Assembly (NCBI RefSeq): GCF_003626975.1 | Contig: NZ_CP032616.1 | Span: forward strand, 1,488,001-1,552,000 | From: Pseudomonas sp. DY-1 | GTDB lineage: Bacteria > Pseudomonadota > Gammaproteobacteria > Pseudomonadales > Pseudomonadaceae | Direction of reading: 5' to 3' | DNA length: 64,000 nt | Shown here: piece after piece, positions 52,587 to 61,499 of the stretch | Numbering within the stretch: position 1 is the first letter of the stretch | Layout: every line of letters begins with the position of its first letter | Notes under the pieces: generated by a model | What the model was told of the DNA's origin: nothing | Seen by the model: the letters and a program-made list of their open reading frames with translations, nothing else | Database searches by the model: none | Made by a program: the position numbers and the translations under genes

Positions 52587-53609
52587 TCAGTCGGCAACCT
52601 TCATCACCACACGCCCACCTGCCGGGCAGGTTTCCATGTGACGGTTGGCCTCGACGAAGTCCTCGAACGCGAAGACGCGATCAATCGGAGGCTTCAGCAG
52701 ATGATCACGGGTCATCTGGTTGATATGGTCCAGCGCCCGCTTGACCGAAGCCTCATTGGTCTCGATGCCCAGCTCCGGCGAACCGGTGAAGTCGAGTACG
52801 CAATGACGATAGAACTGCAGATGTTTCTTGAACGCGGCGCAAGCCGGGAACGCTGTGTCGTTACCGCCGTTGCAGCCATAAACGACCAGCTTGCCGCGCT
52901 GCGCGGCGACGTCGCCCAGAAGCTTCATCTGCTGGCCGGCGCACTGGTCCAGGACCACTTCGACACCTTTGCCCTGGGTGAAGCGCTCGACCTCCAGGAC
53001 CAGGTCCTGCTCTTCGGTGACGATGATCTTGTCGGCACCCAGTCCTTTGATAAAGGCACGGCTTTCCGGGTAGCTGGTCGATGCGATCACCTTGGCACCC
53101 AACGCCTTGGCCAGCTGCACCGTCTGCGGCGCCAGGCAATGCCCTGCCTCGGTGACCAGTACATGCTGGCCCGGCTTCAGGCCGCCCAGATCTACCAGGG
53201 CGAAATAGGCCATCAGCAGCGGCGTGTAGTGGATGGCGGCTTCCTCGGGCGTCAGCGCGTCGGGATAGGCCACCAGCCCATTGCGTGGCATCAGCACCAG
53301 ATCGCCCCAGGCCGGATGATGGCTCGGCGTGCTGGCCGGGAAGCTGGCAACTGGCGTACCGGGGGTCAGGTCGTCAACGCCTTCGCCAACGGCCTCCACA
53401 ATGCCGGCCATTTCGGAGCCAAGGCCGGAAGGTAGCTGGGCAGGTTGCTCGGCAGCCAGGTTCTGCCGCCAGAGCACGTCCCGCCAGCCCACACCCAGGG
53501 CCTGGGCACGAACCAGTACTTCACCCGGCCCCGGAATGGGGGTGGGCATCTCGTCCAGTTGAAGGACTTCTGGGCCTCCAAACTGGTGAAAACGGATCAT
53601 GCGGGACAT
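52587..53609 (-). CDS. mexS: MexS, quinone oxidoreductase-like MDR protein
   Basis: A 340-residue zinc-independent medium-chain dehydrogenase/reductase. The cofactor-binding region is around VLVTEAGHCLAPQTVQLAKALGA; the catalytic zinc cysteine and histidine of alcohol dehydrogenases are absent. In P. aeruginosa MexS (PA2491) lies divergent to mexT, and its loss switches on MexEF-OprN, probably because a toxic electrophile builds up. Position, length and divergence are the same here. GCGAGG precedes the ATG at 53607-53609. A MexT-box-like sequence lies upstream. Confidence 0.88.
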   Translation of the reverse strand: MSRMIRFHQFGGPEVLQLDEMPTPIPGPGEVLVRAQALGVGWRDVLWRQNLAAEQPAQLPSGLGSEMAGIVEAVGEGVDDLTPGTPVASFPASTPSHHPAWGDLVLMPRNGLVAYPDALTPEEAAIHYTPLLMAYFALVDLGGLKPGQHVLVTEAGHCLAPQTVQLAKALGAKVIASTSYPESRAFIKGLGADKIIVTEEQDLVLEVERFTQGKGVEVVLDQCAGQQMKLLGDVAAQRGKLVVYGCNGGNDTAFPACAAFKKHLQFYRHCVLDFTGSPELGIETNEASVKRALDHINQMTRDHLLKPPIDRVFAFEDFVEANRHMETCPAGGRVVMKVAD

Positions 53610-53686
53610 CACATACCTCGCCTGTTGACTCTTCATAGCCACGGACTCTATCCGGGCTTTATCTACAAAACCACCTGCAGCCATTG

Positions 53687-53710
53687 ATAGTTGTCATAAA
53701 CGGCGATGAT
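53687..53710 (-). promoter_or_regulatory. MexT-box-like (nod-box) element upstream of mexS
   Basis: On the minus strand the sequence reads ATCA, five bases, GTTTAT, four bases, ACTAT. The published MexT consensus as I recall it is ATCA-N5-GTCGAT-N4-ACYAT, so the outer blocks match fully and the inner one at four of six positions. It sits 77 bases upstream of the mexS ATG, as expected for MexT activation of mexS. Confidence 0.6.
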
Positions 53711-53771
53711 GTGAGCCTTGACGACCGGTCATTGGAACTGCACCTTTCACACATTAATTACGGATGATTCC

Positions 53772-54689
53772 ATGAACCGGAACGACCTGCGAAGAGTTGA
53801 CCTCAACCTTCTTATCGTGTTCGAGACGCTCATGCATGAGCGCAGCGTAACGCGTGCGGCAGAAAAATTGTTCCTCGGGCAGCCGGCTATCAGTGCTGCG
53901 CTGGCCCGACTGCGGACCTTGTTCGACGACCCGCTGTTCGTCCGTACCGGCCGCAGCATGGAGCCGTCGGCCCGGGCCATGGAGATCTTCGCCCTGCTCT
54001 CCCCGGCCCTGGACTCCATCTCTACCGCCGTCAGCCGCGCCGCCGACTTCGACCCCGCCACCAGTAATGCGGTATTCCGGATCGGCCTGTCAGACGACGT
54101 GGAGTTCGCCCTGCTCCCCGCCCTGCTTCGCCGCCTGCGCGCCGAAGCGCCCGGTGTGGTGCTGGTGGTGCGACGCACCAACTATCTATTGATGCCCAAC
54201 CTGCTGGCTTCCGGCGAGATATCCGTGGGCGTCGCCTACACCGAGGAGCTGCCGGCCAACGCCAAGCGCAAGACCCTGCGTCGCTCCAAACCCAAACTCC
54301 TTCGCGCCGACTCGGTCCCCGGCGCACTGAGCCTGGACGACTACGCCGACCGTCCGCATGCCCTGGTGTCCTTCGCCGGCGACTTGGGTGGCTTCGTCGA
54401 CGAAGAACTGGCCAAGGTAGGGAAAACCCGCAAGGTGGTCCTCGCTGTACCCCAATTCAACGGCCTGGGCACCCTGCTCGCTGGTACCGACCTGGTAGCC
54501 ATGGTCCCGGACTATACGGCCGCAGCCCTGACCGCCGCCGGGGGCCTGCGCGCCGAAGACCCACCTCTGCCGGTCCAGTCCTTCGAGCTGTCCATGGCCT
54601 GGCGCGGCGCCCAGGACAACGACCCCGCCGAGCGCTGGCTGCGTTCACGCATACAAATGTATTGCGGGGACCCGGACAGCCTGGAATAA
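53772..54689 (+). CDS. mexT: MexT, LysR-type activator of mexEF-oprN
   Basis: A 305-residue LysR-type regulator: DNA-binding domain (about 8-66, ERSVTRAAEKLFLGQPAISAALARLR) and effector domain (about 95-300). The opening MNRNDLRRVDLNLLIVFETL and FRIGLSDDVEFALLPALLRR match P. aeruginosa MexT (PA2492) as I remember it. MexT responds to redox or electrophile stress and activates mexS and mexEF-oprN, both adjacent. The reading frame is intact, so a functional, switch-on-capable regulator is expected. I start at 53772; an in-frame upstream ATG at 53718 adds 18 residues. Confidence 0.9.
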   Translation: MNRNDLRRVDLNLLIVFETLMHERSVTRAAEKLFLGQPAISAALARLRTLFDDPLFVRTGRSMEPSARAMEIFALLSPALDSISTAVSRAADFDPATSNAVFRIGLSDDVEFALLPALLRRLRAEAPGVVLVVRRTNYLLMPNLLASGEISVGVAYTEELPANAKRKTLRRSKPKLLRADSVPGALSLDDYADRPHALVSFAGDLGGFVDEELAKVGKTRKVVLAVPQFNGLGTLLAGTDLVAMVPDYTAAALTAAGGLRAEDPPLPVQSFELSMAWRGAQDNDPAERWLRSRIQMYCGDPDSLE

Positions 54690-55084
54690 CGGCCTCGCGA
54701 AGCCCCTCATTTTGTAGGGGCGAATTCATTCGCCATGTCTGCGTTAGTTGTTGCGAGAGTTTTTCAAACTGGCCAATAGCCTTGTAGGAGCTGGCTTGCC
54801 AGCGAAGCGCGGCCATTCGCAGGCAAGCCAGCTCCTACGGGCAATGCAACTGCCAGCAACACGCAACGCAGACATCGCCATTTCACGAAGGCCTGCCCAT
54901 CAGACTCTCAGGGGACGCTGCGCATCCCTCGGCGATTGAAATCGCCCCTACAGTTCCCGAATCCATAACCCCGCCCTGATCAATCACTTCCAGTAATAGT
55001 CATCTTCAGGGCGTTCGATTCGTCTGGTCGAAACGCCGCAATCAGACTCCGCCCATTCATAAAACCAATTGGCGGAGCTGTCCC
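54690..55084. repeat. mexT-mexE gap with three REP-type elements
   Basis: The 395-base gap contains a half-unit GTAGGGGCGAATTCATTCGCC (54714-54734), a perfect palindrome with 17-bp arms GTAGGAGCTGGCTTGCC at 54784-54800 and the inverse at 54822-54838, and a third half-unit ending ATCGCCCCTAC at 54951. The mexE promoter must lie between 54955 and 55070. A weak MexT-box candidate, ATCA (54983-54986) with AGTAAT nine bases on, is present but matches the consensus poorly. Confidence 0.75.
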
Positions 55085-56326
55085 ATGGAAGCAATACAGA
55101 AGAATCTCTGGCGTTACCCTCTTACCCTCGCGGCGGCGGTGGTACTGGTAGCCTGCGGCAAGGCACCGGAAGCCACGCTCAACCAAGCGGCCCCCAAAGT
55201 CAGCGTCGCCGAAGTGATCGAACAGCCCCTCAACGAATGGGACGAATTCACCGGCCGCCTGGAAGCTCCGGAGTCCGTGGAAATTCGCCCGCGCGTCTCC
55301 GGCTACATCGACCGCGTAGCTTTCGATGAAGGCAGCCTGGTGAAGAAAGGCGACCTGCTGTTCCAGATCGACCCACGCCCCTTCGAGGCCGAGGTCAAGC
55401 GCCTGGAAGCCCAGCTGCAGCAAGCCCGCGCCAACCAGAACCGTGCCGCCAACGAAGCCCGCCGCGGTGAGCGCCTGCGCCAGAGCAATGCCATCTCCGC
55501 CGAACTGGCCGACGCTCGCGCCAGCGCTGCCACCGAAGCCCAGGCCGCGGTCGCCGCCACCCAGGCCGAACTGGACAACGCCAAGCTCAACCTCAGCTTC
55601 ACCCGCGTGACCGCGCCCATCGACGGTCGCGTCAGCCGTGCCGAAATCACCGAAGGCAATCTGGTCAACGCCAGCCAATCGCTGCTGACCTCGGTGGTCT
55701 CCACTGACAAGGTCTACGCCTATTTCGACGCCGACGAGCGCGCCTTCCTCAAGTACGTGGAACTGGCCCGCAAGACCGGCTCCGACACCCGCGCCGCCAG
55801 CCCCGTCTACATGGGCCTGTCCAGCGAAACCGGCAACCCGCACCTGGGCCAGCTGGACTTCCTCGACAACCAGGTCAATCCGCGCACCGGCACCATCCGT
55901 GGCCGCGCCGTGTTCGACAACAAGGACGGCCGCTTCACCCCTGGCCTCTACGCCCGCATCAAGCTGGTTGGCAGCGAGACCTACCCCGCCGCGCTGATCA
56001 AGGACGAAGCCATCGGTACCGACCTGGGCAAGAAGTTCGTCCTGGTGCTCGGTGACGACAACAAGGTGAACTACCGCTCCATCGAACTGGGGCCGAAGCT
56101 GGAAGGCCTGCGCATCGTTCGCAGTGGCCTGGCCAAGGGCGAGACCATCGTCGTCAACGGTCTGCAACGCGCCATGCCTGGCGCCCCGGTGGAACCGCAG
56201 TCAGTCCCCATGGCTGACGAATCCACCCTCGCGCAACTGGCACGCCTGCGCCAATCGGTCGACAGCAGCAACGCCCCACGGGTGGCTGAGCAGAGCGCCA
56301 AAACTTCCGTCGGCCCGCGCGGCTGA
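55085..56326 (+). CDS. mexE: MexE, RND efflux periplasmic adaptor
   Basis: A 413-residue membrane-fusion protein that links the inner-membrane pump MexF to the outer-membrane channel OprN. Lipoprotein signal with the lipobox LVACGK (Cys around residue 23), barrel-sandwich segments around RPRVSGYIDRVAFDEGSLVKKGDLLF, a coiled-coil hairpin rich in Ala, Gln and Arg (about 105-165), then beta-barrel and membrane-proximal domains. Sequence around EVIEQPLNEWDEFTGRLEAPESVE is as in P. aeruginosa MexE. The pump expels chloramphenicol, fluoroquinolones, trimethoprim and quinolone-signal precursors in that species. Confidence 0.93.
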   Translation: MEAIQKNLWRYPLTLAAAVVLVACGKAPEATLNQAAPKVSVAEVIEQPLNEWDEFTGRLEAPESVEIRPRVSGYIDRVAFDEGSLVKKGDLLFQIDPRPFEAEVKRLEAQLQQARANQNRAANEARRGERLRQSNAISAELADARASAATEAQAAVAATQAELDNAKLNLSFTRVTAPIDGRVSRAEITEGNLVNASQSLLTSVVSTDKVYAYFDADERAFLKYVELARKTGSDTRAASPVYMGLSSETGNPHLGQLDFLDNQVNPRTGTIRGRAVFDNKDGRFTPGLYARIKLVGSETYPAALIKDEAIGTDLGKKFVLVLGDDNKVNYRSIELGPKLEGLRIVRSGLAKGETIVVNGLQRAMPGAPVEPQSVPMADESTLAQLARLRQSVDSSNAPRVAEQSAKTSVGPRG

Positions 56327-56337
56327 GGTAGCACGTC

Positions 56338-59300
56338 ATGAATTTCTCCCAGTTCTTCATCCTGCGGCCGATCTTCGCCGCCGTGCTGTCGCTGCTGATC
56401 CTGATCGGCGGTGCCATCTCGCTGTTCCAGCTGCCCATCAGCGAATACCCGGAAGTGGTACCGCCGACAGTGGTCGTGCGCGCCAACTTCCCCGGCGCCA
56501 ACCCCAAGGTGATTGGTGAAACTGTCGCCTCGCCGCTGGAACAGGCCATCGTCGGTGTGGAAGGCATGCTCTACATGTCCTCCCAGGCCACCAACGACGG
56601 CAAGCTGACCCTGACCATCACCTTCGCCCTGGGTACCGACCTGGACAACGCGCAGGTGCAGGTGCAGAACCGCGTGACCCGAACCGAACCCAAGCTGCCG
56701 GAGGAAGTCACCCGTATCGGCATCACGGTCGACAAGGCCTCGCCCGACCTGACCATGGTCGTGCACCTGACCTCGCCGGATAACCGCTACGACATGCTCT
56801 ACCTGTCCAACTATGCCGCGCTCAACGTCAAGGACGAGCTGGCGCGCCTGGACGGCGTAGGGGACGTGCAATTGTTCGGCATGGGCGACTATTCCCTGCG
56901 CGTGTGGCTGGACCCCAACAAGGTCGCCTCGCGCAACCTGACTGCCACTGATGTGGTCAATGCCATCCGCGAACAGAACCGTCAGGTGGCAGCCGGCGCC
57001 CTCGGTGCGCCGCCGTCCAACGCCGGCAACAGCTTCCAGCTCTCGATCAACACTCAGGGCCGCCTGGTTACCGAGGAGGAGTTCGAGAACATCATCATCC
57101 GCGCCGGCGAGGACGGCGAGATCACTCGCCTGAAAGACATCGCTCGTGTCGAGTTGGGCTCGAGCCAGTACGCCCTGCGCTCTCTGCTGAACAACCAGCC
57201 GGCCGTGGCCATCCCGGTATTCCAGCGTCCCGGTTCCAACGCCATCGAAATCTCCGATGCAGTCCGGGCACGCATGGCCGAGCTGAAGCAGAACTTCCCC
57301 CAGGGCATGGACTACGAAATCGTCTATGACCCGACGATCTTCGTGCGCGGTTCCATCGAGGCCGTGGTCCACACCCTGCTCGAAGCCATCGTGCTGGTGG
57401 TGCTGGTGGTGATCCTGTTCCTGCAGACCTGGCGCGCCTCGATCATCCCGCTGGCCGCCGTGCCGGTGTCGTTGATCGGCACCTTCGCGGTGATGCACCT
57501 GTTCGGCTTCTCGCTCAACGCCCTGTCGCTGTTCGGCCTGGTGCTGGCCATCGGCATCGTGGTGGACGATGCGATCGTCGTCGTGGAAAACGTGGAGCGG
57601 AACATCGGACTCGGCAAGTCGCCGATCGATGCGACCCGCCAAGCCATGAAGGAAGTGACCGGCCCGATCATCGCTACCGCCCTCGTGCTGTGCGCCGTGT
57701 TCGTGCCCACCGCCTTCATCTCCGGCCTCACCGGGCAGTTCTACCAGCAGTTCGCGCTGACCATCGCCATTTCCACGGTGATCTCGGCCTTCAACTCGCT
57801 GACGCTGTCGCCGGCCCTGGCCGCCGTGCTGCTGAAGGATCACCACGCGCCGAAAGACCGCTTCTCCCGCGTACTCGACAAGATGTTCGGTGGCTGGCTG
57901 TTCGGCCCGTTCAACCGCATGTTCGAACGCGCCGGAGGCGGTTACGTCCGTACCGTACGCCGCGTCCTGCGTGGCAGCAGCATTGCCATGCTGGTCTATG
58001 GCGGCCTGCTGGTGCTCGGCTACCTGGGCTTCTCCAGCACCCCGACCGGCTTCGTGCCGCAACAGGACAAGCAGTACCTGGTGGCCTTCGCTCAACTGCC
58101 GGACGCCGCCACCCTCGACCGTACCGAGGCTGTGATCAAGCGCATGTCCGAGATCGCCTCCAAGCATCCGGGCGTCGAAAACACCGTGGCCTTCCCGGGT
58201 CTGTCCATCAACGGTTTCACCAACAGCCCGAACAGCGGCATCGTGTTCACCCCGCTCAAGCCCTTCGATGAGCGCAAGGACCCGTCCATGTCCGCTGGCG
58301 CCATCGCGGCCGAGCTGAACAAGCAGTTCGCGGATATCCAGGACGCCTACATCGCGATCTTCCCGCCGCCCCCGGTACAGGGTCTCGGCACCATCGGCGG
58401 CTTCCGCCTGCAGGTCGAGGATCGCGGCAACCTGGGCTACGAGGAGCTGTACAAGCAAACCCAGAACATCATCGCCAAGGCCCGCCAGTTGCCTGAGCTG
58501 AACCCCATGTCGGTGTTCACCAGCTATCAGGTCAACGTGCCCCAGGTGGATGCCGCCATCGACCGCGAGAAGGCCAAGACCCACGGCGTGGCCATCAGCG
58601 ACATCTTCGACACCATGCAGGTGTACCTGGGTTCGCTGTACGCCAACGACTTCAACCGCTTTGGCCGCACCTACCAGGTCAATGTCCAGGCAGAACAGCA
58701 ATTCCGCCTGGAGCCCGAGCAGATTGGCCAGCTGAAGGTACGCAACAACCGTGGCGAGATGATTCCGCTGTCCACCTTCGTCAAGGTGGAGAACAGCTCG
58801 GGCCCTGATCGCGTGATGCACTACAACGGCTTCATCACCGCCGAGATAAACGGCGCTGCAGCCCCCGGCTACAGTTCCGGCCAGGCCGAGGCAGCGATCG
58901 AGAAACTGCTGAAGGAAGAGCTGCCCAACGGCATGACCTTTGAGTGGACCGACCTGACCTACCAGCAGATCCTCGCCGGTAATACCGCGGTGTTCATCTT
59001 CCCCCTCTGCGTGCTCCTGGCCTTCCTGGTACTGGCCGCCCAGTACGAGAGCTGGAGCCTGCCGCTGGCGGTGATCCTGATCGTGCCGACCGTACTGTTC
59101 TCCGCCATTACCGGGGTGATCCTGGCCGGTAGCGACAACAACATCTTCACCCAGATCGGCTTGATCGTCCTGGTGGGCCTGGCATGCAAGAACGCCATCC
59201 TCATCGTCGAGTTCGCCAAGGAGAAACAGGAAGAAGGTCTGGATCGCGTCGCCGCCGTCCTGGAAGCCTGCCGCCTGCGTCTGCGCCCGATCCTGATGAC

Positions 59301-59526
59301 CTCCATCGCTTTCATCATGGGCGTGGTGCCGCTGGTGCTGTCCTCCGGTGCCGGCGCCGAAATGCGCCATGCCATGGGCGTTGCAGTGTTCAGCGGGATG
59401 ATCGGCGTGACCTTCTTCGGCCTGCTGCTGACCCCGGTGTTCTATGTCCTGATCCGCGGATTCGTCGAGAAGCGCGAAGCGCGCAAGGGCGCCCGCGCCC
59501 AGCAACTGAAGGAAGCACACACATGA
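56338..59526 (+). CDS. mexF: MexF, RND multidrug efflux transporter
   Basis: A 1062-residue inner-membrane proton-driven pump of the HAE1 RND family, the same length as P. aeruginosa MexF. Twelve membrane helices, two large periplasmic loops, and the proton-relay aspartates in the helix-4 segment GIVVDDAIVVVENVER (about 405-420) are present, with the lysine of LVGLACKNAILIVEFAKEKQ in helix 10. GAGGTAGCACGTC precedes the ATG, 11 bases after mexE. Long antisense reading frames across this gene are artefacts of GC-rich codon use. Confidence 0.95.
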   Translation: MNFSQFFILRPIFAAVLSLLILIGGAISLFQLPISEYPEVVPPTVVVRANFPGANPKVIGETVASPLEQAIVGVEGMLYMSSQATNDGKLTLTITFALGTDLDNAQVQVQNRVTRTEPKLPEEVTRIGITVDKASPDLTMVVHLTSPDNRYDMLYLSNYAALNVKDELARLDGVGDVQLFGMGDYSLRVWLDPNKVASRNLTATDVVNAIREQNRQVAAGALGAPPSNAGNSFQLSINTQGRLVTEEEFENIIIRAGEDGEITRLKDIARVELGSSQYALRSLLNNQPAVAIPVFQRPGSNAIEISDAVRARMAELKQNFPQGMDYEIVYDPTIFVRGSIEAVVHTLLEAIVLVVLVVILFLQTWRASIIPLAAVPVSLIGTFAVMHLFGFSLNALSLFGLVLAIGIVVDDAIVVVENVERNIGLGKSPIDATRQAMKEVTGPIIATALVLCAVFVPTAFISGLTGQFYQQFALTIAISTVISAFNSLTLSPALAAVLLKDHHAPKDRFSRVLDKMFGGWLFGPFNRMFERAGGGYVRTVRRVLRGSSIAMLVYGGLLVLGYLGFSSTPTGFVPQQDKQYLVAFAQLPDAATLDRTEAVIKRMSEIASKHPGVENTVAFPGLSINGFTNSPNSGIVFTPLKPFDERKDPSMSAGAIAAELNKQFADIQDAYIAIFPPPPVQGLGTIGGFRLQVEDRGNLGYEELYKQTQNIIAKARQLPELNPMSVFTSYQVNVPQVDAAIDREKAKTHGVAISDIFDTMQVYLGSLYANDFNRFGRTYQVNVQAEQQFRLEPEQIGQLKVRNNRGEMIPLSTFVKVENSSGPDRVMHYNGFITAEINGAAAPGYSSGQAEAAIEKLLKEELPNGMTFEWTDLTYQQILAGNTAVFIFPLCVLLAFLVLAAQYESWSLPLAVILIVPTVLFSAITGVILAGSDNNIFTQIGLIVLVGLACKNAILIVEFAKEKQEEGLDRVAAVLEACRLRLRPILMTSIAFIMGVVPLVLSSGAGAEMRHAMGVAVFSGMIGVTFFGLLLTPVFYVLIRGFVEKREARKGARAQQLKEAHT

Positions 59527-60917
59527 TTCACAAGGCTTTTGCCCCCGCTCTGCTGGCCCTGGCGCTTGCCGCCTGTGCCGTAGGCCCGGACTACAAGGCC
59601 CCGGAGAGCGAGCCCGCGCGGCTCGCCTCTTCCGAAGGTGTGAAGGTTGATCGCACCCGCTTCGAGAGCCTCTGGTGGCAGCAGTTCGAAGACCCGACCC
59701 TGAACCAGTTGGTGCAAGAGTCGCTGAAGGAAAACCGCGAACTGCGCATCGCCTTCGCCCGCCTCAAGGCCGCCCGCGCCATCCGCGATGACGTCGGCAA
59801 CGACCAGTTGCCTGTGGTCACCGCCGGAGCCAGTGCCGAAATTGGCAAAGGCCAGCAGCCTGGCGTAACAGAAGAGCGGGTCAACGCCGAACGCTACGAC
59901 CTGGGTCTGAACATGGCCTGGGAGCTGGACCTGTTCGGTCGCATCCAACGGCAGATCGAGGCCAGCGAAGCGGAAACCGACGCCGCCCAGGCCGACCTGC
60001 AACAGTTGCAGGTGAGCCTGATCGCCGAGTTGGTAGACGCCTACGGCAACCTGCGTGGCGCACAGCTCAGGGAGCGGATTGCACGCGAAAACCTGGAGAA
60101 CCAGCAGGAGTCCCGCGGCCTGACCGAACAACTGCGCGACGCGGGCGTCGGCAGCGAACTGGATGTGCTGCGCGCTGACGGTCGTCTGGCCGCCACCGAA
60201 GCCAGCCTGCCGCAACTGCAGGCCGAAGAAGCGCGTGCCCGCAACCGCATCGCCACACTGCTCGGCCAGCGTCCGGAACAATTGTCCGTGGACCTGTCTC
60301 CCAAGCCCCTGCCGGTGATTGCCAAGGCACTGCCCATCGGCGATCCGGCCGAGCTGCTGCGTCGTCGTCCGGACGTGCGTTCAGCGGAGCGGCAACTGGC
60401 CGCCGCCACCGCCGGTGTTGGCGTGGCCACGGCTGACCTGTTCCCGCGCGTGAGTCTGTCGGGCTTCCTCGGCTTCACGGCCGGACGCGGCTCGCAGATC
60501 GGCTCCTCCGCCGCACGAGCCTGGGCGGTGGCACCGACCATTTCCTGGGCAGCCTTCGACCTTGGCAGTGTTCGCGCCCGACTGCGTGGCGCCGAGGCCG
60601 ACGCCGACGGTGCACTGGCCAACTACGAGCAACAAGTGCTGCTGGCCCTGGAAGAGTCGGAAAACGCTTTCAGCGACTACGGCAAACGCCAGGAACGACT
60701 GGTGTCGCTGGTGCGCCAGTCGGAAGCCACCCGCGCCGCCGCCGAACAGGCCGCGACCCGCTATCGCGAAGGTACCGTGGACTTCCTCGTGCTGCTGGAC
60801 GCCGAACGCGAGCGCCTGGCTGCCGAAGACGCCCAGGCCCTGGCCGAAGTCGAGGTCTATCGCGGCATCGTCGCCATCTACAAGGCCCTTGGCGGCGGCT
60901 GGCAACCTCAGGCGTGA
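59523..60917 (+). CDS. oprN: OprN, outer-membrane efflux channel
   Basis: A 464-residue TolC-type outer-membrane factor (NodT family) with a lipoprotein signal (LALALAACAVGPDYK, lipid Cys near residue 18). Two repeats of outer-membrane efflux protein domain are seen (about 60-255 and 275-455), with long helical parts and WELDLFGRIQRQIEASEAE and PTISWAAFDLGSVRARL as the conserved strand-turn blocks. The ATG overlaps the mexF stop by four bases (ATGA). The long in-frame reading upstream overlaps mexF and is not used. Confidence 0.93.
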   Translation: MIHKAFAPALLALALAACAVGPDYKAPESEPARLASSEGVKVDRTRFESLWWQQFEDPTLNQLVQESLKENRELRIAFARLKAARAIRDDVGNDQLPVVTAGASAEIGKGQQPGVTEERVNAERYDLGLNMAWELDLFGRIQRQIEASEAETDAAQADLQQLQVSLIAELVDAYGNLRGAQLRERIARENLENQQESRGLTEQLRDAGVGSELDVLRADGRLAATEASLPQLQAEEARARNRIATLLGQRPEQLSVDLSPKPLPVIAKALPIGDPAELLRRRPDVRSAERQLAAATAGVGVATADLFPRVSLSGFLGFTAGRGSQIGSSAARAWAVAPTISWAAFDLGSVRARLRGAEADADGALANYEQQVLLALEESENAFSDYGKRQERLVSLVRQSEATRAAAEQAATRYREGTVDFLVLLDAERERLAAEDAQALAEVEVYRGIVAIYKALGGGWQPQA

Positions 60918-60959
60918 TCATTTCCTCCCTTGTCCGGCCTGCCCCGGCCGGCAGCTTTA

Positions 60960-60997
60960 CCCCGCGGGTCCGAGCTCCTCGCCGCGGGGACTTTTAT
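60960..60997 (+). terminator. Terminator of the mexEF-oprN operon
   Basis: CCCCGCGG (60960-60967) pairs with CCGCGGGG (60982-60989) around a 14-base loop that itself contains GAGCTC; ACTTTTATTC follows. It lies 43 bases after the oprN stop. Confidence 0.7.
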
Positions 60998-61125
60998 TCA
61001 GCTCTCCGTGGGCGTCCGGGAAAAGCCGGCTCCCAGGAAGCCTGCTGACCGCGTCAAGGATGGCAGTACCGAATTCGGAGAAAGCTCTGGATACCCCAAC
61101 CCTTGATCTCGATAGGAGAGATTCC

Positions 61126-61317
61126 ATGAAAAAGCTCATCACTTCCGCAACCCTTCTGGCCGTCGCCCTTTCCGCGGGTTCCGCCATGGCATCCGGCGGT
61201 GGCGACCGCACCATCTCGCGCTATGAAAAGCGCCTGGCGCAGATCGAGAAGCAGCAACGCGAGGCAAACGAAGCCGTCGCCCAGAAGGAACTCGCAGAAA
61301 AAGCAAAACGTGGCTAA
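61126..61317 (+). CDS. Small exported protein with SGGGDRT N-terminus
   Basis: A 63-residue product: signal peptide (about 1-22, ending AGSAMA) and a mature part of about 40 residues starting SGGGDRTISRYEKRLAQIEK, highly charged and helical, ending in Lys-Arg-Gly. ATAGGAGAGATTCC is a strong ribosome site. Family not recognised; the GG-x-DRT start recalls the repeat core of the protein at 44571. It lies downstream of the oprN terminator and is probably transcribed separately. Confidence 0.7.
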   Translation: MKKLITSATLLAVALSAGSAMASGGGDRTISRYEKRLAQIEKQQREANEAVAQKELAEKAKRG

Positions 61318-61329
61318 GCCACAGGGACG

Positions 61330-61357
61330 GGGCGGGATTACCTGCCCCATCCCGCCC
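61330..61357. terminator. Hairpin after the small exported-protein gene
   Basis: GGGCGGGAT (61330-61338) and ATCCCGCCC (61349-61357) pair perfectly around a ten-base loop, 12 bases after the stop. No U tract follows, so its role as a terminator is uncertain. Confidence 0.45.
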
Positions 61358-61499
61358 ACAGCGATAACCCGCCGGCCCTCAGTCGAGGTCTGGCGGTTTG
61401 TCCCGCCCCCATCACCTCGGGCGTGATCGCTGCAGGCGACGCACTTGCCTCGGCGACAATCGCCGGCTAGCGTCATGCCGACAGCCGACGAAGCCCTCC

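Noticed and set aside
54979..55006. ATCA-containing sequence as a MexT box for mexE
   Set aside because: Only the first block matches well; the central and last blocks do not, so it is mentioned but not annotated as a site.
56071..59520. A 1149-codon open frame antisense to mexF
   Set aside because: It mirrors the codon pattern of mexF, is rich in His, Gln, Asp and Gly without any domain, and mexF is certain. Long antisense frames are expected in GC-rich genes.
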